This document shows positions 55,142 through 64,000 of a DNA stretch of 64,000 nt, in pieces. The notes beneath the pieces were generated by a model, which worked only from the letters and a program-made list of their open reading frames with translations, was not told where the DNA came from and searched no databases. The DNA lies in the NCBI RefSeq assembly GCF_945957355.1, contig NZ_CAMFKM010000007.1, forward strand, positions 1 to 64,000, written 5' to 3'. Both the position numbers and the translations under genes were made by a program. How positions within the stretch are numbered: the stretch's first letter is position 1; every line of letters begins with the position of its first letter. The DNA is from an uncultured Reyranella sp. Its GTDB lineage: Bacteria > Pseudomonadota > Alphaproteobacteria > Reyranellales > Reyranellaceae.

Positions 55142-56337
55142 CTGCCTCTCCACACTCGCGCATGCAGCGGATTGAAGCCCATGCGGTAGACCAGCTCGGC
55201 CGGCCGCTCGATGTCCCAGATGGCGAGATCGCACGACTTGCCGGCTTCCAGCGTGCCGACATCGTCGAGACAGCCCAGAGCGCGCGCCGCCTCGCGCGTC
55301 ACGCCGGCCACGCATTCGTCGACCGTGAGCCGGAACAAGGTGGCGCCCATGTTCATCGCCAGCAGCAGCGACGTGAGCGGCGACGTGCCGGGATTGCTGT
55401 CGGACGCCAGCGCGATCTTCACGCCGTGTTGCCGCAGCAGCTCGACCGGCGGCTTGTGCGTCTCGCGCACGAAATAGAACGCGCCGGGCAGCAGCACGGC
55501 GACGGTGCCGGCTTGGGCTAGCGCCTTCACGCCCGTTTCGTCGACATGCTCCAGATGATCGGCCGAGAGCGCACCATAGCGGGCCGCCAGGCTCGCGCCG
55601 TGCAGGTTGGAAAGCTGCTCGGCATGAAGCTTTACACGCAGCCCCTTCGCCTTCGCCGCCTCGAACACGCGCTCGATCTGCTGCGGCGTGAAGGCGATAC
55701 CCTCGCAGAAGCCGTCGACCGCATCGGCCAGCCCCGCCCTGGCGACGGCTGGCAGCATCTCATCGCAGACGGAGGAAATGTAGGCATCCTTGTCGCCGTT
55801 CGCTTCCGGCGGCAGCGCGTGCGCGCCGAGGAAGGTCGTCTTGATCGAAAGCGGCCGTGCCTCGGCGATGCGGCGTGCCGCCCGCAACGACTTCAGCTCG
55901 GCGGCGAGGTCGAGCCCGTAGCCCGACTTGATCTCCATCGTCGTGACACCCTCGGCGATCAGCGCGTCGACCCGCGGCAGGGCGCTGGCGACCAGCGCCT
56001 CCTCGGTGGCCGCGCGGGTCGCCCGCATGGTCGAGACGATGCCGCCGCCCGCGCGCGCGATCTCCTCGTAGCTGGCCCCGGCCAGACGCAGCTCGAACTC
56101 GTGCGCGCGGTTGCCGCCATAGACGATGTGGGTGTGGCAATCGACCAGGCCCGGCGTGATCCAGCGGCCGGCGCAATCGATCGTCTCGGCGGCGTCGAGC
56201 AGCGGCGCATCGGTTGCCGCGCCAGCGAAGACGATGCGGCCGTCGCGCGCGGCGACGAGACCGTCTTCCACGAGGCCCAGCCCCTCGCCGGTCAGGGTGG
56301 CTAGGCGGGCGTTCTTCCAGAGGCGATCACATTGCAT
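55138..56337 (-). CDS. hutI: HutI, imidazolonepropionase
   Basis: A 399-residue amidohydrolase-superfamily enzyme opening imidazolone propionate to formiminoglutamate. Metal ligands His68 and His70 are in [57 protein letters not shown] and [12 protein letters not shown] carry the rest of the active site. First gene of the minus-strand hut operon. Its ATG is only 30 bases from the divergent hutF start, so its promoter must lie within or beyond that gap. Confidence 0.96.
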   Translation of the reverse strand: MQCDRLWKNARLATLTGEGLGLVEDGLVAARDGRIVFAGAATDAPLLDAAETIDCAGRWITPGLVDCHTHIVYGGNRAHEFELRLAGASYEEIARAGGGIVSTMRATRAATEEALVASALPRVDALIAEGVTTMEIKSGYGLDLAAELKSLRAARRIAEARPLSIKTTFLGAHALPPEANGDKDAYISSVCDEMLPAVARAGLADAVDGFCEGIAFTPQQIERVFEAAKAKGLRVKLHAEQLSNLHGASLAARYGALSADHLEHVDETGVKALAQAGTVAVLLPGAFYFVRETHKPPVELLRQHGVKIALASDSNPGTSPLTSLLLAMNMGATLFRLTVDECVAGVTREAARALGCLDDVGTLEAGKSCDLAIWDIERPAELVYRMGFNPLHARVWRGR

Positions 56338-56344
56338 GCGGCTC

Positions 56345-56366
56345 TTATTATGACTATACATAATAA
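56345..56366. promoter_or_regulatory. Candidate HutC operator between hutI and hutF
   Basis: TTATTATG (56345-56352) and CATAATAA (56359-56366) form perfect 8-base arms around ACTATA. On the minus strand the centre reads TGTATAGTCA, nine of ten bases like TGTATAGACA at 46834-46843. It fills most of the 30-base gap between the two starts and is strikingly AT-rich for this genome. Confidence 0.65.
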
Positions 56367-56367
56367 T

Positions 56368-57735
56368 ATGTCCAGAACCGCCCTCTGGTTCCGCTCCCTG
56401 CTCCTGCCCGACGGCTGGGCCGACGGCGTGCGCCTCGTCATCGTGGACGGCCGGATTGAAACCTTGATGAAGGACGCCCCTACCGAGACGGGGGACGAAC
56501 GCCACGAAATCGGCCTGCCCGGCCTGCCCAACCTGCACAGCCACGCCTTCCAGCGCGGCATGGCGGGCCTCACCGAGCAGCGCGGCAGCACGGAGGACAG
56601 TTTCTGGACGTGGCGCGAGGCGATGTACCGCTTCGTCGACCATATGGGCCCCGACGAGGTCGAAGCGATCGCCGCACAGGCCTATGTGGAAATGCTCGAA
56701 AGCGGCTTCACCCGCGTCGGCGAGTTCCATTATGTGCATCACGATCCCGGCGGCGCGCCCTATGCGAACATCGCAGAGCTGGCGACGCGGATCGCCGCAG
56801 CGGCCGGCGAGACCGGGATCGGTCTGACGCTTCTTCCCGTCTTCTATCTCCACGCCGGCTTTGGCGGCTTGGCCGCAGCACCGGGCCAGCGGCGCTTCAT
56901 CAACGATGTCGACCGTTACCGGAGGCTGATCGAGGCAAGCCGCACGGCTGTGTCGTCGCTGCCCGGAGCCGTGATCGGCATCGCGCCGCACAGTCTGCGC
57001 GCGGCGACGCCCGAGGAGATCGCGGAGATCCTGCCGCTCGCCAATAGTGGGCCCGTCCACATCCACGTCGCCGAACAGGTCAAGGAGGTCGAGGATTGCC
57101 TCGCCTGGTCCGGCAAGCGTCCGGTCGAGCTGCTGCTGGATCGCCTGCCGGTCGACGAACGCTGGTGCCTCGTCCACGCGACACATGTCACCGACGCCGA
57201 GAGCACCGGCATCGCCGCGCGTCGCGCGGTCGTAGGCCTCTGCCCCATCACCGAGGCCAATCTCGGCGACGGACTGTTTCCCGCGCAGTCCTTCATGGCG
57301 CGCGGCGGCCGGTTCGGCGTCGGGTCGGATTCCAACGTCCTGATCGATGCCGCCGAGGAGCTGCGTCTCCTCGAATATGGACAGCGCCTCGCCTTGCGCA
57401 CGCGCAACGCCCTGGCCCGGGCTGCGACGCCCTCCGTGGGACGCACCCTGTTCGACGCGGCGCTTGCCGGTGGCGCCCAGGCGCTCGGAGCACCGTCCAC
57501 GATCGCCGTCGGACAGTCCGCCGATCTGGTGAGCCTTAGAGCCGACGCCCCGGCGCTCGTGCATCGCCAACACGATCGGTGGCTCGATGGCTGGATCTTC
57601 GCAGGCGGACGCCAGACGGTGGACTGCGTCTGGCGGGCCGGTGCCAGGCTCGTGAGCGACGGCCGGCACATCCATCGCGAGGCGGTCGGCCGGCGCTACC
57701 GGCAGGCGCTGAACAAGGTGCTGCACGCTTCATGA
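56368..57735 (+). CDS. hutF: HutF, formimidoylglutamate deiminase
   Basis: A 455-residue amidohydrolase turning N-formimidoyl-glutamate into N-formylglutamate plus ammonia. Metal motif His57/His59 in [36 protein letters not shown] is a hallmark; [31 protein letters not shown] and [20 protein letters not shown] complete the site. The start at 56368 gives the normal N-terminus. Coupled to hutC2 by an ATGA overlap. The HutF route needs a later deformylase. Confidence 0.95.
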   Translation: MSRTALWFRSLLLPDGWADGVRLVIVDGRIETLMKDAPTETGDERHEIGLPGLPNLHSHAFQRGMAGLTEQRGSTEDSFWTWREAMYRFVDHMGPDEVEAIAAQAYVEMLESGFTRVGEFHYVHHDPGGAPYANIAELATRIAAAAGETGIGLTLLPVFYLHAGFGGLAAAPGQRRFINDVDRYRRLIEASRTAVSSLPGAVIGIAPHSLRAATPEEIAEILPLANSGPVHIHVAEQVKEVEDCLAWSGKRPVELLLDRLPVDERWCLVHATHVTDAESTGIAARRAVVGLCPITEANLGDGLFPAQSFMARGGRFGVGSDSNVLIDAAEELRLLEYGQRLALRTRNALARAATPSVGRTLFDAALAGGAQALGAPSTIAVGQSADLVSLRADAPALVHRQHDRWLDGWIFAGGRQTVDCVWRAGARLVSDGRHIHREAVGRRYRQALNKVLHAS

Positions 57736-58451
57736 CGACCGCGCCCCAGTCGCTTCATCAGAAGATCCTCGGCGACCTGCAAGGCAAGATCCTCTCGGGC
57801 AAGCTGGCGCCCGGCGCCCGCATCGCCACCGAGCACGAGCTGGCCGAAGCCTACGACTGCTCGCGCATGACGGTGAGCAACGTGCTGGCCAAGCTGGCGC
57901 GCGCCGGCCTGGTCGAGCGCCGCCGCAAGGCCGGCACCTTCGTCACGCGGCCGCAATCGCAGGCGGCGGTCCTGGAAATCCACGACATCAAGGCGGAGGT
58001 GCTGGCGCTGGGCCAAGCCTATCGCTTCGAACTGGTTTCCCGCGACACAAGGCGAAGCACCGCAGCGGATCGCGAGCGCCTCGGGACCAGGTCGACCGGT
58101 CGGGTCGTCGATCTCGTCGTCCGCCATTTCGCCGACGACAGTGTCTTCTGCCTGGAAGAGCGTCTGATCAATGCAGAGGCAGTGCCTGAGGCGGCCCAAG
58201 AGCGCTTCGACGACATCGCCCCGGGACGGTGGCTGCTCGACAGTGTCCCCTGGACCGCGGCGGAGCATCGCATCGGCGCCAGCAGCGCCGGTAAGGAGCG
58301 GGCTGCACTCCTGTTGGTGGCCGCTACGACGGCCTGCCTGATCGTCGAACGCCGCACCTGGCGCGCCGCGGTGACCGTCACCCACGTCCGGCTCACCTAT
58401 CCCGGCGATTCGCACCAGCTGGTCGCCCGTTTCACGCCCACATCCGTGTAA
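57732..58451 (+). CDS. HutC-type GntR repressor (second copy)
   Basis: A 239-residue GntR/UTRA regulator: winged helix at ~8-75 (LHQKILGDLQGKILSGKLAP, TEHELAEAYDCSRMTVSNVL), then a UTRA domain with FCLEERLINAEAVPEAAQER, matching HutC. It differs clearly from the copy at 50339 (Lys/Ala versus Arg/Val pattern in the winged helix), so it is an old paralogue rather than a recent duplicate. It lies between hutF and the hydantoinase genes and may control them. Confidence 0.88.
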   Translation: MTTAPQSLHQKILGDLQGKILSGKLAPGARIATEHELAEAYDCSRMTVSNVLAKLARAGLVERRRKAGTFVTRPQSQAAVLEIHDIKAEVLALGQAYRFELVSRDTRRSTAADRERLGTRSTGRVVDLVVRHFADDSVFCLEERLINAEAVPEAAQERFDDIAPGRWLLDSVPWTAAEHRIGASSAGKERAALLLVAATTACLIVERRTWRAAVTVTHVRLTYPGDSHQLVARFTPTSV

Positions 58452-58505
58452 CGCCGGCGGGAAATGGCCCGTATCCTGCTCCGGCGGCGCCAAGGAGCGT
58501 GACAT

Positions 58506-60515
58506 ATGTCGGAAAGTGGCTGGCAGGTCGGGATCGACATCGGAGGAACCTTCACCGATCTGGTGGCCCTGCTGCCGTCGACCGGCGACGTGCGCTCGAT
58601 CAAGGTGCCGACCCAGCGCAACGATCCCGTCGCCAGCATCCGCGCCGCCCTCGCGGCCGCCGACCTCTCCGCAGAGGCCGTTGACGATCTCGTCCATGGG
58701 ACGACGCTCGTCACCAATGCGATCGTCGAGGACAGGGTCGAGCCCGTCGCCCTGGTGGCAACCGCGGGCTTCGAGGATGTGCTCGATATCGGCCGGGCCG
58801 GGCGCCAGCATCTCTATCGGCTCGACCTGCCGCCGCGACGCGAGGCGCAGGTGCCGCCGGAACGACGCATCGCCCTGGCCGAGCGCATCGACTTCACCGG
58901 TGCTGCGGTCCTGACGCCCGACGCCACCGCGATCGACGCGGTGGTGATGCAGGCAAAGGCGATGCGCATCGAGAGCATCGCCGTGTCGCTGCTCCACGCC
59001 TATGCCAATGCCGACCATGAGCGCGCCGTCGGTGCCGCACTGGCAAAGGCCTTTCCCTTCGTCTCGCTATCGCACCAGGTCAATCCGGAGACGCGCGAAT
59101 TCGAGCGCACGGCAACCACGGTCCTCAACGCCTCCGTCATGCCCATCGCGGCGCGCTACCTCGATCGCCTGCAACGCGACGTAACGGGCGCCCGGCTCCA
59201 CGTGATGCATTCGGCCGGCGGCATGGCCTCGCCCGAGGCCGCTGCGAAGCGGCCGCTGTCGATGGCGCTGTCCGGCCCGGCGGGCGGCATCTCGGCGGCG
59301 GCCAGCGTCGCGTCATCACTCGACCTGGAGAAGGCGCTGACCTTCGACATGGGCGGCACGACGACCGACGTCTGCCTCATCCTGAACGGCGCGGCCGAGA
59401 TCTCCACCGATTCCAAGCTCGCCGGCCGGCCGGTGCGACAGCCCATGGTCGCGGTCGAATCGATCGGCGCCGGCGGCGGATCGCTGGTGACGCTCGGGAC
59501 TGGCGGCCTTTCCATTGGCCCGCAAAGCGCTGGTGCGGAGCCAGGCCCAGCCGCCTACGGGCGCGGCGGAACCTTGCCGACGGTCACCGACGCCAATGCG
59601 GTCCTGGGCTATCTCGATCCGACGCGACGCCTGGGCGGCGCCATCTCGCTCGACGTCGCCGCGGCCGAAGCCGCTCTCGCGCCGCTCGCCGCACGGCTGG
59701 GCGTCGGCATCGTCGAGCTGGCGCTGGGCGTGCAGCGCGTGGCCAACGCCGCGATGGTGCGGGCGCTGGCAAGGGTCACCGTGGAACGCGGCGTCGACGG
59801 GCGGCAATGCACGCTTCTCGCCTTCGGCGGCGCGGGGCCCATGCATGCCGTGGGCCTCGCGCGCGAATTCGGCATCGCCGAGATCGTGGTGCCGCGCTTC
59901 TCCTCGGGCTTCTCCGCCCTCGGCTGTATCGTCGCCGACATGAGCTACACGCAGCAGCAATCCGTGCGGATGCTGAACATCGGCTGGGAGGCGGCCCGCT
60001 TCACCGCGCTCCATGACGACATGCTCGCCACGTTGATGGCGCCGCTGCACAGCCACGGACATGGCGCCGACGAGATCGACGTGGAGCGCACCGCCCTCGT
60101 CCGCTATGTCGGCCAGAGCTACGCCGTCGAGGTGCCCTTCGCCCAGCCGCTCGACCTCGAACGCCTCGGCCGCGATTTCCGCCAGCGCCACCACGAGATC
60201 TACGGCTACGCGACCGAAGAGCATTGGGAGATGCAGAGCCTTCGGATGCGCGCCCTGGTCGCGCGACGCACGACCTTCGCGCCGCTCGGCATCCCGGGCG
60301 AAAGCGCCGTACCGACCTCGATCGCTCCCTGCTGGTTCGAGCCCAGCGCGCCGCATCAGACTCCGCGTTACGATCGCGACCGACTGCCGACCGGCACGCG
60401 CATCGCCGGACCGGCGATCGTCGAGGATGCCTGGTCGACCATCGTCGTACCGCCCGGTTACACGCTGAACCCGGATGCGATGGGCCATCTCTGGATTCGC
60501 GAGGATGCACGATGA
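58506..60515 (+). CDS. Hydantoinase/oxoprolinase subunit A (HyuA-like)
   Basis: A 669-residue ATP-dependent ring-opening enzyme subunit. The nucleotide-binding start GIDIGGTFTDLVAL, HGTTLVTNAIVEDRVE, the hinge SGPAGGISAAASVA and FDMGGTTTDVCLI are those of N-methylhydantoinase A/5-oxoprolinase. Full length. It works with the HyuB subunit directly downstream (four-base overlap). Neighbouring hut genes suggest the substrate could be hydantoin-5-propionate or 5-oxoproline. Confidence 0.93.
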   Translation: MSESGWQVGIDIGGTFTDLVALLPSTGDVRSIKVPTQRNDPVASIRAALAAADLSAEAVDDLVHGTTLVTNAIVEDRVEPVALVATAGFEDVLDIGRAGRQHLYRLDLPPRREAQVPPERRIALAERIDFTGAAVLTPDATAIDAVVMQAKAMRIESIAVSLLHAYANADHERAVGAALAKAFPFVSLSHQVNPETREFERTATTVLNASVMPIAARYLDRLQRDVTGARLHVMHSAGGMASPEAAAKRPLSMALSGPAGGISAAASVASSLDLEKALTFDMGGTTTDVCLILNGAAEISTDSKLAGRPVRQPMVAVESIGAGGGSLVTLGTGGLSIGPQSAGAEPGPAAYGRGGTLPTVTDANAVLGYLDPTRRLGGAISLDVAAAEAALAPLAARLGVGIVELALGVQRVANAAMVRALARVTVERGVDGRQCTLLAFGGAGPMHAVGLAREFGIAEIVVPRFSSGFSALGCIVADMSYTQQQSVRMLNIGWEAARFTALHDDMLATLMAPLHSHGHGADEIDVERTALVRYVGQSYAVEVPFAQPLDLERLGRDFRQRHHEIYGYATEEHWEMQSLRMRALVARRTTFAPLGIPGESAVPTSIAPCWFEPSAPHQTPRYDRDRLPTGTRIAGPAIVEDAWSTIVVPPGYTLNPDAMGHLWIREDAR

Positions 60516-62101
60516 GGAACAGCGTCGATCCCTTCACCGTCGAGGTGATCCGGCATGCGCTGACGGCCGCCGCCGAGGAGATGTCGTTCGTGGTCATGCG
60601 CTCGGCCCGCTCGCCCCTGCTGCGCGAGGCCGGCGACCTGTCGTCGGCCCTCACCGACCACAAGGGCGACCTGATCGCCCAGGGTCGCGACATTCCGATC
60701 CATCTCGGTGTCATGAGCTTCACGGTGAAGAAGTTCCTGGAACGCGTGCCGGCCGAGCGGCTGCGGCCGGGCGACGTGTGGTTCCTCAACCTGCCCGAGG
60801 TCGGCGGCAATCATCTGCCCGACGTGAAGGCGATTCGGCCGATCTTTCTCGAAGGCCGCCTCTTCGCTTTTGCCGTCAGCCTCGCCCATTGGGGCGACAT
60901 TGGCGGCGCCTGGGCCGGCAGCTATTTCGCCGCCGCCACGGAGACCTGGCAGGAAGGCGTGCGGATCCCGCCGCTGCGCCTGTTCACCGCCGACGGTATC
61001 GACGAGGAGAAGCGCGACTTCCTGCTCGCCAACCTGCGCGGACCGGCCGAGCGCGAGGGCGACCTGATGGCCCAGATGGCCTCGACGCGTGCCGCCGAAG
61101 GACGGTTGCTGCGGCTGGGCGAGGAACATGGTGCCGCCACCCTGCGCGCCGCCCTGGACCGGCTCGACGATCTCTCGGAGGCGCAGATGCGGGAGGCGAT
61201 CGCCGGCCTGCCCGATGGCATCTACGAGGGCGAGGATTTCCTCGACGATGACGGACCGGGCGGACAACCCGCGGCCATTCGTGTGCGGGTGGAGATCGCG
61301 GGCGAAACGGCGAAGTTCGATTTCTCCGGCACCGACGACGCCGTCGCGGGGCCGCTCAACACCACGCCGTTCGTGGCGATGGCGGCGGTCTACTATGCGA
61401 TCAAGGCGGTGGCCGGCCCGGAGATCCAGCCCAATGGCGGCTGCTATCGTCCGCTGGAAATCCTCACCCGACCGGGCTCCATCCTCGAACCCGGCATCGA
61501 CAAGCCGGTGGTCGGCGGCAACCACGAGACCTCGCAGCGCGCGGTCGACGCCATCATGCGGGCGTTCGAGAAGGCAGTCCCTGAGCGTCTGACCGCGGGC
61601 GGCTCGACCACCGCGGGCCTGCTGATCTTCGGCGGCACGCGGCGCGACGGCGCCATCGGCACCTTCTACGAGACACATGGCGGCGGCGAGGGCGCCCGCA
61701 CGGACCGCGACGGGGCGCCGGTGGTGCGCGTCCACCTCACCAACACGATGAACACGCCGGCCGAGATCGTCGAATCGGAATACATGATCCGGGTTGACGA
61801 ACAACGGCTGAGGCGCGGCTCCGGCGGCACGGGCCGTCATCGCGGCGGCGACGGCATGCGCCGTGCTTATACGGTGATGGAAGACGGGCTTTCACTCACC
61901 ACCATGTTCGAACGGCGCGTGATCGCGCCCTACGGGCTGCAGGGCGGCGCCGACGGCGCGCCGTTCCGGGTGACGCTCCATCGCGCCGCGGGCGGCAGCC
62001 GCGAACTTTCGGGCAAGGAGAACCTCACCCTGGCCAAGGGCGACCGGGTGGTTATGGAAACGTCGGGCGGCGGCGGCTACGGCACGCCTGCCGGGGAGTG
62101 A
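60512..62101 (+). CDS. Hydantoinase/oxoprolinase subunit B (HyuB-like)
   Basis: A 529-residue second subunit. VDPFTVEVIRHALTAAAEEM, the RSARSPLLREAGDLSSALTD segment, SLAHWGDIGGAWAGSY and NHETSQRAVDAIMRAF are HyuB hallmarks, and it ends in the typical MetSer-Gly-Gly-Gly-Gly-Tyr-Gly run. Start overlaps the hyuA stop (ATGA). The cupin gene follows after four bases. Confidence 0.94.
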   Translation: MRNSVDPFTVEVIRHALTAAAEEMSFVVMRSARSPLLREAGDLSSALTDHKGDLIAQGRDIPIHLGVMSFTVKKFLERVPAERLRPGDVWFLNLPEVGGNHLPDVKAIRPIFLEGRLFAFAVSLAHWGDIGGAWAGSYFAAATETWQEGVRIPPLRLFTADGIDEEKRDFLLANLRGPAEREGDLMAQMASTRAAEGRLLRLGEEHGAATLRAALDRLDDLSEAQMREAIAGLPDGIYEGEDFLDDDGPGGQPAAIRVRVEIAGETAKFDFSGTDDAVAGPLNTTPFVAMAAVYYAIKAVAGPEIQPNGGCYRPLEILTRPGSILEPGIDKPVVGGNHETSQRAVDAIMRAFEKAVPERLTAGGSTTAGLLIFGGTRRDGAIGTFYETHGGGEGARTDRDGAPVVRVHLTNTMNTPAEIVESEYMIRVDEQRLRRGSGGTGRHRGGDGMRRAYTVMEDGLSLTTMFERRVIAPYGLQGGADGAPFRVTLHRAAGGSRELSGKENLTLAKGDRVVMETSGGGGYGTPAGE

Positions 62102-62105
62102 AAAG

Positions 62106-62543
62106 ATGACCTCCGTGAAAGAAGAGTTGCTGTTGCGGCGTGCCATCGACTGCCGCGTGTCGCGCATCTCGCCCGCCGATACCAACAAGTTCGCGATGCT
62201 GGTGGATCCGCTTTCCGACCGGACGCCCTTCGTCTCCGCCGTCGAAATCTTCGAGGTCGGCGGCAGGACACCGCCGCACTTCCATGCGACGGCGCACGAG
62301 ATGTTCTACGTGCTGAGCGGGACCGGCTGCTGCCGCTGCGACGACGGCAGCGTCCGCGAGATCGCTCAGGGCGACGCGCTGGTGCTGCCGCCCGGCCGCG
62401 AGCATGTGATCGAGAACACCGGCGCCGAACGGCTCTATTGCCTCACGGTCATGGTGCCCAACGAAGGGTTTGCCGAGATGATCCGCAACGGCCAGCCGAT
62501 GGCGCTGGACCAGACCGATCGCGCCGTCATTACTGGCCTTTAG
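62106..62543 (+). CDS. Cupin-domain protein
   Basis: A 145-residue single-domain cupin. Metal-binding motif 1 has His58, His60 and His64/Glu65 in PPHFHATAHEMFYVLSGTG; motif 2 has His100 in LPPGREHVIENTG. Last gene of hutF-hutC2-hyuA-hyuB-cupin, four bases after hyuB, so certainly cotranscribed. It might be a metal enzyme (isomerase or oxygenase) for the hydantoinase product, or a small sensor. Confidence 0.88.
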   Translation: MTSVKEELLLRRAIDCRVSRISPADTNKFAMLVDPLSDRTPFVSAVEIFEVGGRTPPHFHATAHEMFYVLSGTGCCRCDDGSVREIAQGDALVLPPGREHVIENTGAERLYCLTVMVPNEGFAEMIRNGQPMALDQTDRAVITGL

Positions 62544-62576
62544 GCTAGAGTCTCTTCGTCTTGAATTGCCAACATC

Positions 62577-62688
62577 CCTCATTCTGAGGAGCCGTGCGCA
62601 GCGCGGCGTCTCGAAGGATGGGCAAGAGACGCGGTGCGCGTGCCCACCCTTCGAGACGCGCTCCTGCGGAGCGCTCTTCAGGGTGAGG
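62577..62688. repeat. Paired inverted intergenic repeats, likely terminator
   Basis: CGTCTCGAAGGATGGGC (62607-62623) and GCCCACCCTTCGAGACG (62642-62658) are inverted copies with one mismatch and an 18-base spacer. Each lies within a larger unit with its own CCTCA...TGAGG pairing. The first is the exact reverse complement of 26337-26353. Located between convergent cupin and monooxygenase genes. Confidence 0.75.
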
Positions 62689-62703
62689 TTGTTCTTGAGA
62701 TGG

Positions 62704-64000
62704 TCAGTGTGATTCTTCCTCGGCCGGAAAAATTCCAGTCTCCTCGCCCGTCGCCATCCGGCTCCAGTCCAGCTCGACCTGTTTGACGTCGTAGGCCAGC
62801 AGCGATTCCCAGTGGCGCTGAAGGTCGCCGGCAAACAGGCCGCGCGTGACGCCGGCCACCACCTTCGGCACGGCGGTCGTCATGGCGTTGATGCTGCTGC
62901 CCGAGGGACCGAAGCTCAGGGTCGAGCCGATGCCGAAGACATGAATGTCTGCCAGCCACGGCGCCTGGCCGGGCCTGCGTTCCAGCAAGGCATAGTCGGG
63001 GCCGAGATAGGGATAGGCTGCGAGAAGCTCGTCCTCCTCGCCCGGCGGCGGCGTGTAGCGATCCTTCCACAGCGCGATCTTATCGGCGAAGGCAGCGAGT
63101 TCGGGACGCTGCGCCACATCCTGGCGGATACCGGTGCCGCAGATCGCATAGTCCGCCACGAACGGGCCGCGCGTCGTTTCGAGACGGATGCGGTCGCCTT
63201 CCATGCGGGCATCGGTCCAGGCGCGACCGAGTTCCATGGTGAAGTTCGGGAAGGCCATGACGCGCTCATAGGTGCCGGCCGGGAATCCTTCGCGGGCGGT
63301 CAGGATGTTGCCCATGATCCGCCATCGCCATTCGTCGGGCATCTCGCCGATATGCTTTAGGAAGCCGGCGAAGGTGAGCCAGCGATAACGCTGCACGACC
63401 GACGGCATGGCGCGGCGCACGAAGAGATGCACGTCGGCGCCGTGCTCGAGCGCGACCGCGGCATTGTCCATGGCGGAGGCGCCGGAGCCCAGCACGGCGA
63501 CGGTCTTCCCGCGCAGGCGCTCGAAGTCGATCATCTCGCAGGTATGGGCGCGGCGGTCCGGCGGCAGCGCCCGCACGAAATCGGGCATCCACCATTCACC
63601 GGTGCCGTCCTGGCCGGTGGCCAGCACCAGCTTGCGCGCCGCCAGCACTTCGCCGGTCGATAGCGTGACCAGCAGGCAGTTGCCGCCATCGTCGAGCCGG
63701 CCGGGTTCGATTGCCGTGGCGGCCACGTCGTTGCGCACGGGAATGTCGAGCACGTGGCGATACCATTGCAGATAGTCGTGCCACGCGCCGCTCGGGATGA
63801 GATGCAGGCCCGCAAAGCTGCCGGGACCCTTGAGCGCATCGTACCAGGCCTCGAAGGTGAGGCTGGGAATGCCGAGGTCGGGGCCGGTCTGGTCCTTGGG
63901 GCTGCGCAGGGTCGGCATACGGGCGAAGGTGACCCACGGCCCTTCCTTTCCCGCCGGCGCGCGATCGATCAGCAGGATGTTGTGCACCCTGTCGCGCATC
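62704..64000 (-). CDS. Flavin-dependent monooxygenase, 5' end outside window
   Basis: At least 431 residues of an FAD/NAD(P)-dependent monooxygenase-like protein. The visible start (NILLIDRAPAGKEGPWVTFA) is the second strand of an FAD Rossmann fold, so the GxGxxG-containing N-terminus lies beyond base 64000 and the Met at 63999 is internal. The NADP-binding motif VAVLGSGASAMDNAAVALE lies ~170 residues on, and LVLATGQDG and ICGTGIRQD are typical. The family includes Baeyer-Villiger and N-hydroxylating enzymes. Substrate unknown. Confidence 0.85.
   Translation of the reverse strand, partial: MRDRVHNILLIDRAPAGKEGPWVTFARMPTLRSPKDQTGPDLGIPSLTFEAWYDALKGPGSFAGLHLIPSGAWHDYLQWYRHVLDIPVRNDVAATAIEPGRLDDGGNCLLVTLSTGEVLAARKLVLATGQDGTGEWWMPDFVRALPPDRRAHTCEMIDFERLRGKTVAVLGSGASAMDNAAVALEHGADVHLFVRRAMPSVVQRYRWLTFAGFLKHIGEMPDEWRWRIMGNILTAREGFPAGTYERVMAFPNFTMELGRAWTDARMEGDRIRLETTRGPFVADYAICGTGIRQDVAQRPELAAFADKIALWKDRYTPPPGEEDELLAAYPYLGPDYALLERRPGQAPWLADIHVFGIGSTLSFGPSGSSINAMTTAVPKVVAGVTRGLFAGDLQRHWESLLAYDVKQVELDWSRMATGEETGIFPAEEESH

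Noticed and set aside
53696..55189. 497-codon plus-strand frame opposite hutH
   Set aside because: Antisense shadow; hutH on the other strand is complete with its MIO motif.
55138..57726. 862-codon minus-strand reading of hutI extended through hutF
   Set aside because: The extra 463 codons are antisense to hutF and carry no domain; hutI starts at 56337.

Overview
The window looks like chromosome of a GC-rich alphaproteobacterium with a large catabolic repertoire. The reasons are the single-chain acyl-CoA carboxylase, the hut/hyu layout, HutC-type regulators, GTG/TTG starts, and intergenic repeats of the kind common in Bradyrhizobium/Reyranella-like genomes. The genus is a guess. No rRNA, tRNA or CRISPR array was found.

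Region 1 (1-11043) is accessory DNA. A tyrosine integrase (64-1305, minus) belongs to an element that runs off the left edge. A 14-base direct repeat ending like the 3' end of a tRNA-Ser gene (1450-1463 and 11030-11043) brackets a second ~9.6 kb island. The island holds a truncated integrase fused to a proteasome-like (Ntn) protein, a serine resolvase behind a nested palindrome, a two-helix membrane protein, a lipoprotein, small regulators, a transposase fragment sitting in a broken gene, an alpha/beta hydrolase, a decayed nuclease-like gene, and a large AT-richer P-loop ATPase that is the best candidate cargo or defence gene.

Region 2 (11129-12844) is decayed chromosome beside the island: a beta-propeller remnant and a frameshifted Gfo/Idh/MocA gene behind an intact AraC regulator.

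Region 3 (13049-21320) is a stress or detoxification block. A large OmpR-type winged-helix/ATPase/TPR regulator is followed by a minus-strand operon (Tat-exported cysteine hydrolase, MDR oxidoreductase, tautomerase) and a divergent plus-strand set (SDR, Tat-exported chloroperoxidase-like hydrolase, DsrE, OsmC).

Region 4 (21460-30788) holds acyl-CoA and amide metabolism: a fused BC-BCCP-CT carboxylase, an M20 amidohydrolase, a MaoC hydratase, a lone PD-(D/E)XK nuclease with a PUA/EVE-like C-terminus, an Asp/Glu racemase relative, a leaderless solute-binding protein and an iron alcohol dehydrogenase.

Region 5 (30834-41527) has a cytochrome bd operon (cydA-cydB-cydX-like-cydD-cydC), an orphan hairpin-less efflux adaptor, an NlpC/P60 hydrolase, an Ldh-type dehydrogenase and two small membrane proteins.

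Region 6 (41539-62543) is a catabolic superlocus. It has a CoA-transferase, a TauD-like dioxygenase, an IlvD-type dehydratase, a RutA-like monooxygenase, then PhyH-SBP-permease-ATPase-hutC on plus, DUF1028-hutU-hutH-hutI on minus, and hutF-hutC2-hyuA-hyuB-cupin on plus. Histidine would go to urocanate, imidazolone propionate, formiminoglutamate and (HutF) N-formylglutamate. No hutG is present, and a DUF1028 Ntn-type protein occupies its usual place. Two palindromes sharing TGTATAG(A/T)CA lie at the two divergent promoters and are probable HutC operators. The window ends inside a flavin monooxygenase gene (62704-64000).
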